The position numbers and the translations under genes are program-made. This document shows, one piece after another, positions 5,499 through 6,573 of a DNA stretch of 6,573 nt. A model generated the notes under the pieces. That model was not told the origin of the DNA, did not search any database, and saw only the letters and a list, made by a program, of their open reading frames with translations. Source of the DNA: Solirubrobacteraceae bacterium (GTDB lineage Bacteria > Actinomycetota > Thermoleophilia > Solirubrobacterales > Solirubrobacteraceae); assembly GCA_030043235.1 (NCBI GenBank), contig JASHYF010000016.1, positions 1-6,573 on the forward strand. The letters are read 5' to 3'. How positions within the stretch are numbered: position 1 is the stretch's first letter; every line of letters begins with the position of its first letter.

Positions 5499-6573
5499 AT
5501 CGCCGCCACGGCGGCGGTGAAGGCGCCCTTGGGCTTCAGGGAGGACTGAAGCGCGCCGAAGTAGTCTTCGCGTTCGTCCGACACCCCGGGTTCCACGCGG
5601 TCTGTGATCGTGTACAGCAGGAACATCCCGGGGCGGCCGTTCAGCACCTGGCGCAGTTCGCTGATCGTGCGCGTCAGCACTTCCGCGGCTTCCTGGTATG
5701 TCATGCACACCGGCCAGCCGTAGTTGCCGGTCAGGCACTGCCCGTTGTCGGTCGAGAGGCCGAACTCGGTTATGTCGATGGGGATCGTCGAGGGCGCGCC
5801 CTGGGCGGCCGTTTCCTCGATCATCGCTTCCACTCGCGAGCGCCAGTTCGGCCCGTAGGGATGGATCGTCCAGCCGGCCACGTACTGCCCGAGGCCGGGA
5901 ACGGCCTTGAACATGTTTTCCACCCAGACCGGTCCGGCGTTGCCGGCGTCGCCCTGGGCGAGCAGGCCGACGTGGGGGTTGGCCGCGCGGATCGCCTTGG
6001 CGGCTTCCACGAAGCGCTGCGCATACGCCTGCGCCCTGGCGGCGTAGCCGCTGGGCGTGTCTTCGGCTTCGGAGTACTGATAGCTGTAGCTCGTCTCGTT
6101 GCCGAACTCGATCGACTGGATCGCGAAGGCCCCATCCGAGCGGCCGGCCCAGAACGTGCCGCCCGGCCCGTACGTGGCCGCCCAGCTCGCGAGGCTCTGC
6201 GCCTGGGCGGGCGTGGGGATGGTTCCGTCGAAGACCGCGATCGGCAGCACCCGCACGCCCTCGGCCGCGTACCTTTCGATCGCGTACGCGAGCTGCGCGG
6301 GGCCGTCTTCGATCGTGAACGGCAGGCGCACGAGCTTCGCTCCGAGCATCGTCGTGGCCGGGAAATCGTCTTCGTAGGTGCCGGAGTTCAGGCCGGTCTG
6401 CAGTTCGCCCTGCCCGCCCGCCGGTTCTTCGGCGGGCGACTGGGCCGGTTCGCTCGCGGGATACGCGATCTCGACGGTGGGCGACCACGCGCTGCCTTCG
6501 ACGGCCGTGCGAATCGTGTAGCCGACGGTCGCTCCTGGCACGGCGGGCGGCGTGGCCGAGGTCCCGCTCACGA
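5480..6573 (-). CDS. Clan GH-A-type (cellulase-like) glycoside hydrolase, 5' end outside window
   Basis: The frame is open to the right edge and the GTG at 6571 is probably an internal Val, so the N-terminus is missing. Numbering from 6571, residues 1-37 resemble the last strands of a fibronectin type III-like beta domain (GYTIRT, then WSPTVEIAY). A Pro/Glu/Gly-rich linker follows (38-60), then a TIM-barrel-like catalytic region. Clan GH-A features are visible: FGNE with acid/base candidate E159, WTIHPYG with H237, and DITEFG with nucleophile candidate E269, 110 residues later. The only two cysteines visible (C279 and C289) could form a disulfide, which fits a secreted protein. It probably cleaves or remodels an extracellular polysaccharide, perhaps the polymer made by the neighbouring genes. 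The exact GH family (5, 39 or similar) and the substrate are not resolved. It is convergent with the polymerase gene, with a 75-bp gap. Confidence 0.82.
   Translation of the reverse strand, partial: VSGTSATPPAVPGATVGYTIRTAVEGSAWSPTVEIAYPASEPAQSPAEEPAGGQGELQTGLNSGTYEDDFPATTMLGAKLVRLPFTIEDGPAQLAYAIERYAAEGVRVLPIAVFDGTIPTPAQAQSLASWAATYGPGGTFWAGRSDGAFAIQSIEFGNETSYSYQYSEAEDTPSGYAARAQAYAQRFVEAAKAIRAANPHVGLLAQGDAGNAGPVWVENMFKAVPGLGQYVAGWTIHPYGPNWRSRVEAMIEETAAQGAPSTIPIDITEFGLSTDNGQCLTGNYGWPVCMTYQEAAEVLTRTISELRQVLNGRPGMFLLYTITDRVEPGVSDEREDYFGALQSSLKPKGAFTAAVAAMLTGGT

Noticed and set aside
5316..6488. 390-codon minus-strand frame over the glycosidase
   Set aside because: It is an Arg/Gly-rich shadow running past the true gene's stop into the polymerase gene, with no motif.

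Overview
The window is very GC-rich DNA, with G or C at most third codon positions, packed with genes for making a surface or extracellular polysaccharide. Base composition, gene style and the fused Wzz/tyrosine-kinase protein suggest a high-GC actinobacterium, possibly of the Thermoleophilia/Solirubrobacterales type. No marker gene here proves this, so the assignment is a moderate- to low-confidence inference.

Layout, left to right. (1) The 3' end of a family 4 glycosyltransferase gene reads rightward from outside the window and ends at 402. (2) Facing it is a leftward two-gene unit, an FkbM-type methyltransferase (1502-2299) followed by a complete family 4 glycosyltransferase (372-1505). 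These two share a 4-bp GTGA stop/start overlap, and the second overlaps gene 1 tail to tail by 31 bp. (3) A 62-bp divergent gap (2300-2361) separates this unit from a rightward pair. (4) The rightward pair is a chain-length/tyrosine-kinase fusion protein (2362-3948) and, 16 bp on, an O-antigen ligase/Wzy-like polytopic membrane protein (3965-5404). (5) A 75-bp convergent gap, holding a duplicated gene end and stem-loops, leads to the 3' part of a leftward clan GH-A-type glycosidase gene that runs off the right edge.

Together the genes fit a Wzx/Wzy-style pathway. The glycosyltransferases would build a lipid-linked repeat unit and the FkbM enzyme could methylate it. The polytopic protein would polymerise or ligate it, and the Wzz/BY-kinase would control chain length. 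The exported glycosidase may trim or remodel a polysaccharide. No flippase, priming transferase or phosphatase lies inside the window.

I found no CRISPR array, tRNA, rRNA, insertion sequence or clearly new defence or mobile system. The features most worth a second look are small: a 12-bp stem exactly between two convergent stop codons, an 11-bp-period repeat that duplicates the start context of the kinase gene, a Glu-for-Asp change in the kinase Walker A' motif, and a 66-bp-period duplication of the polymerase gene's 3' end including its stop codon.
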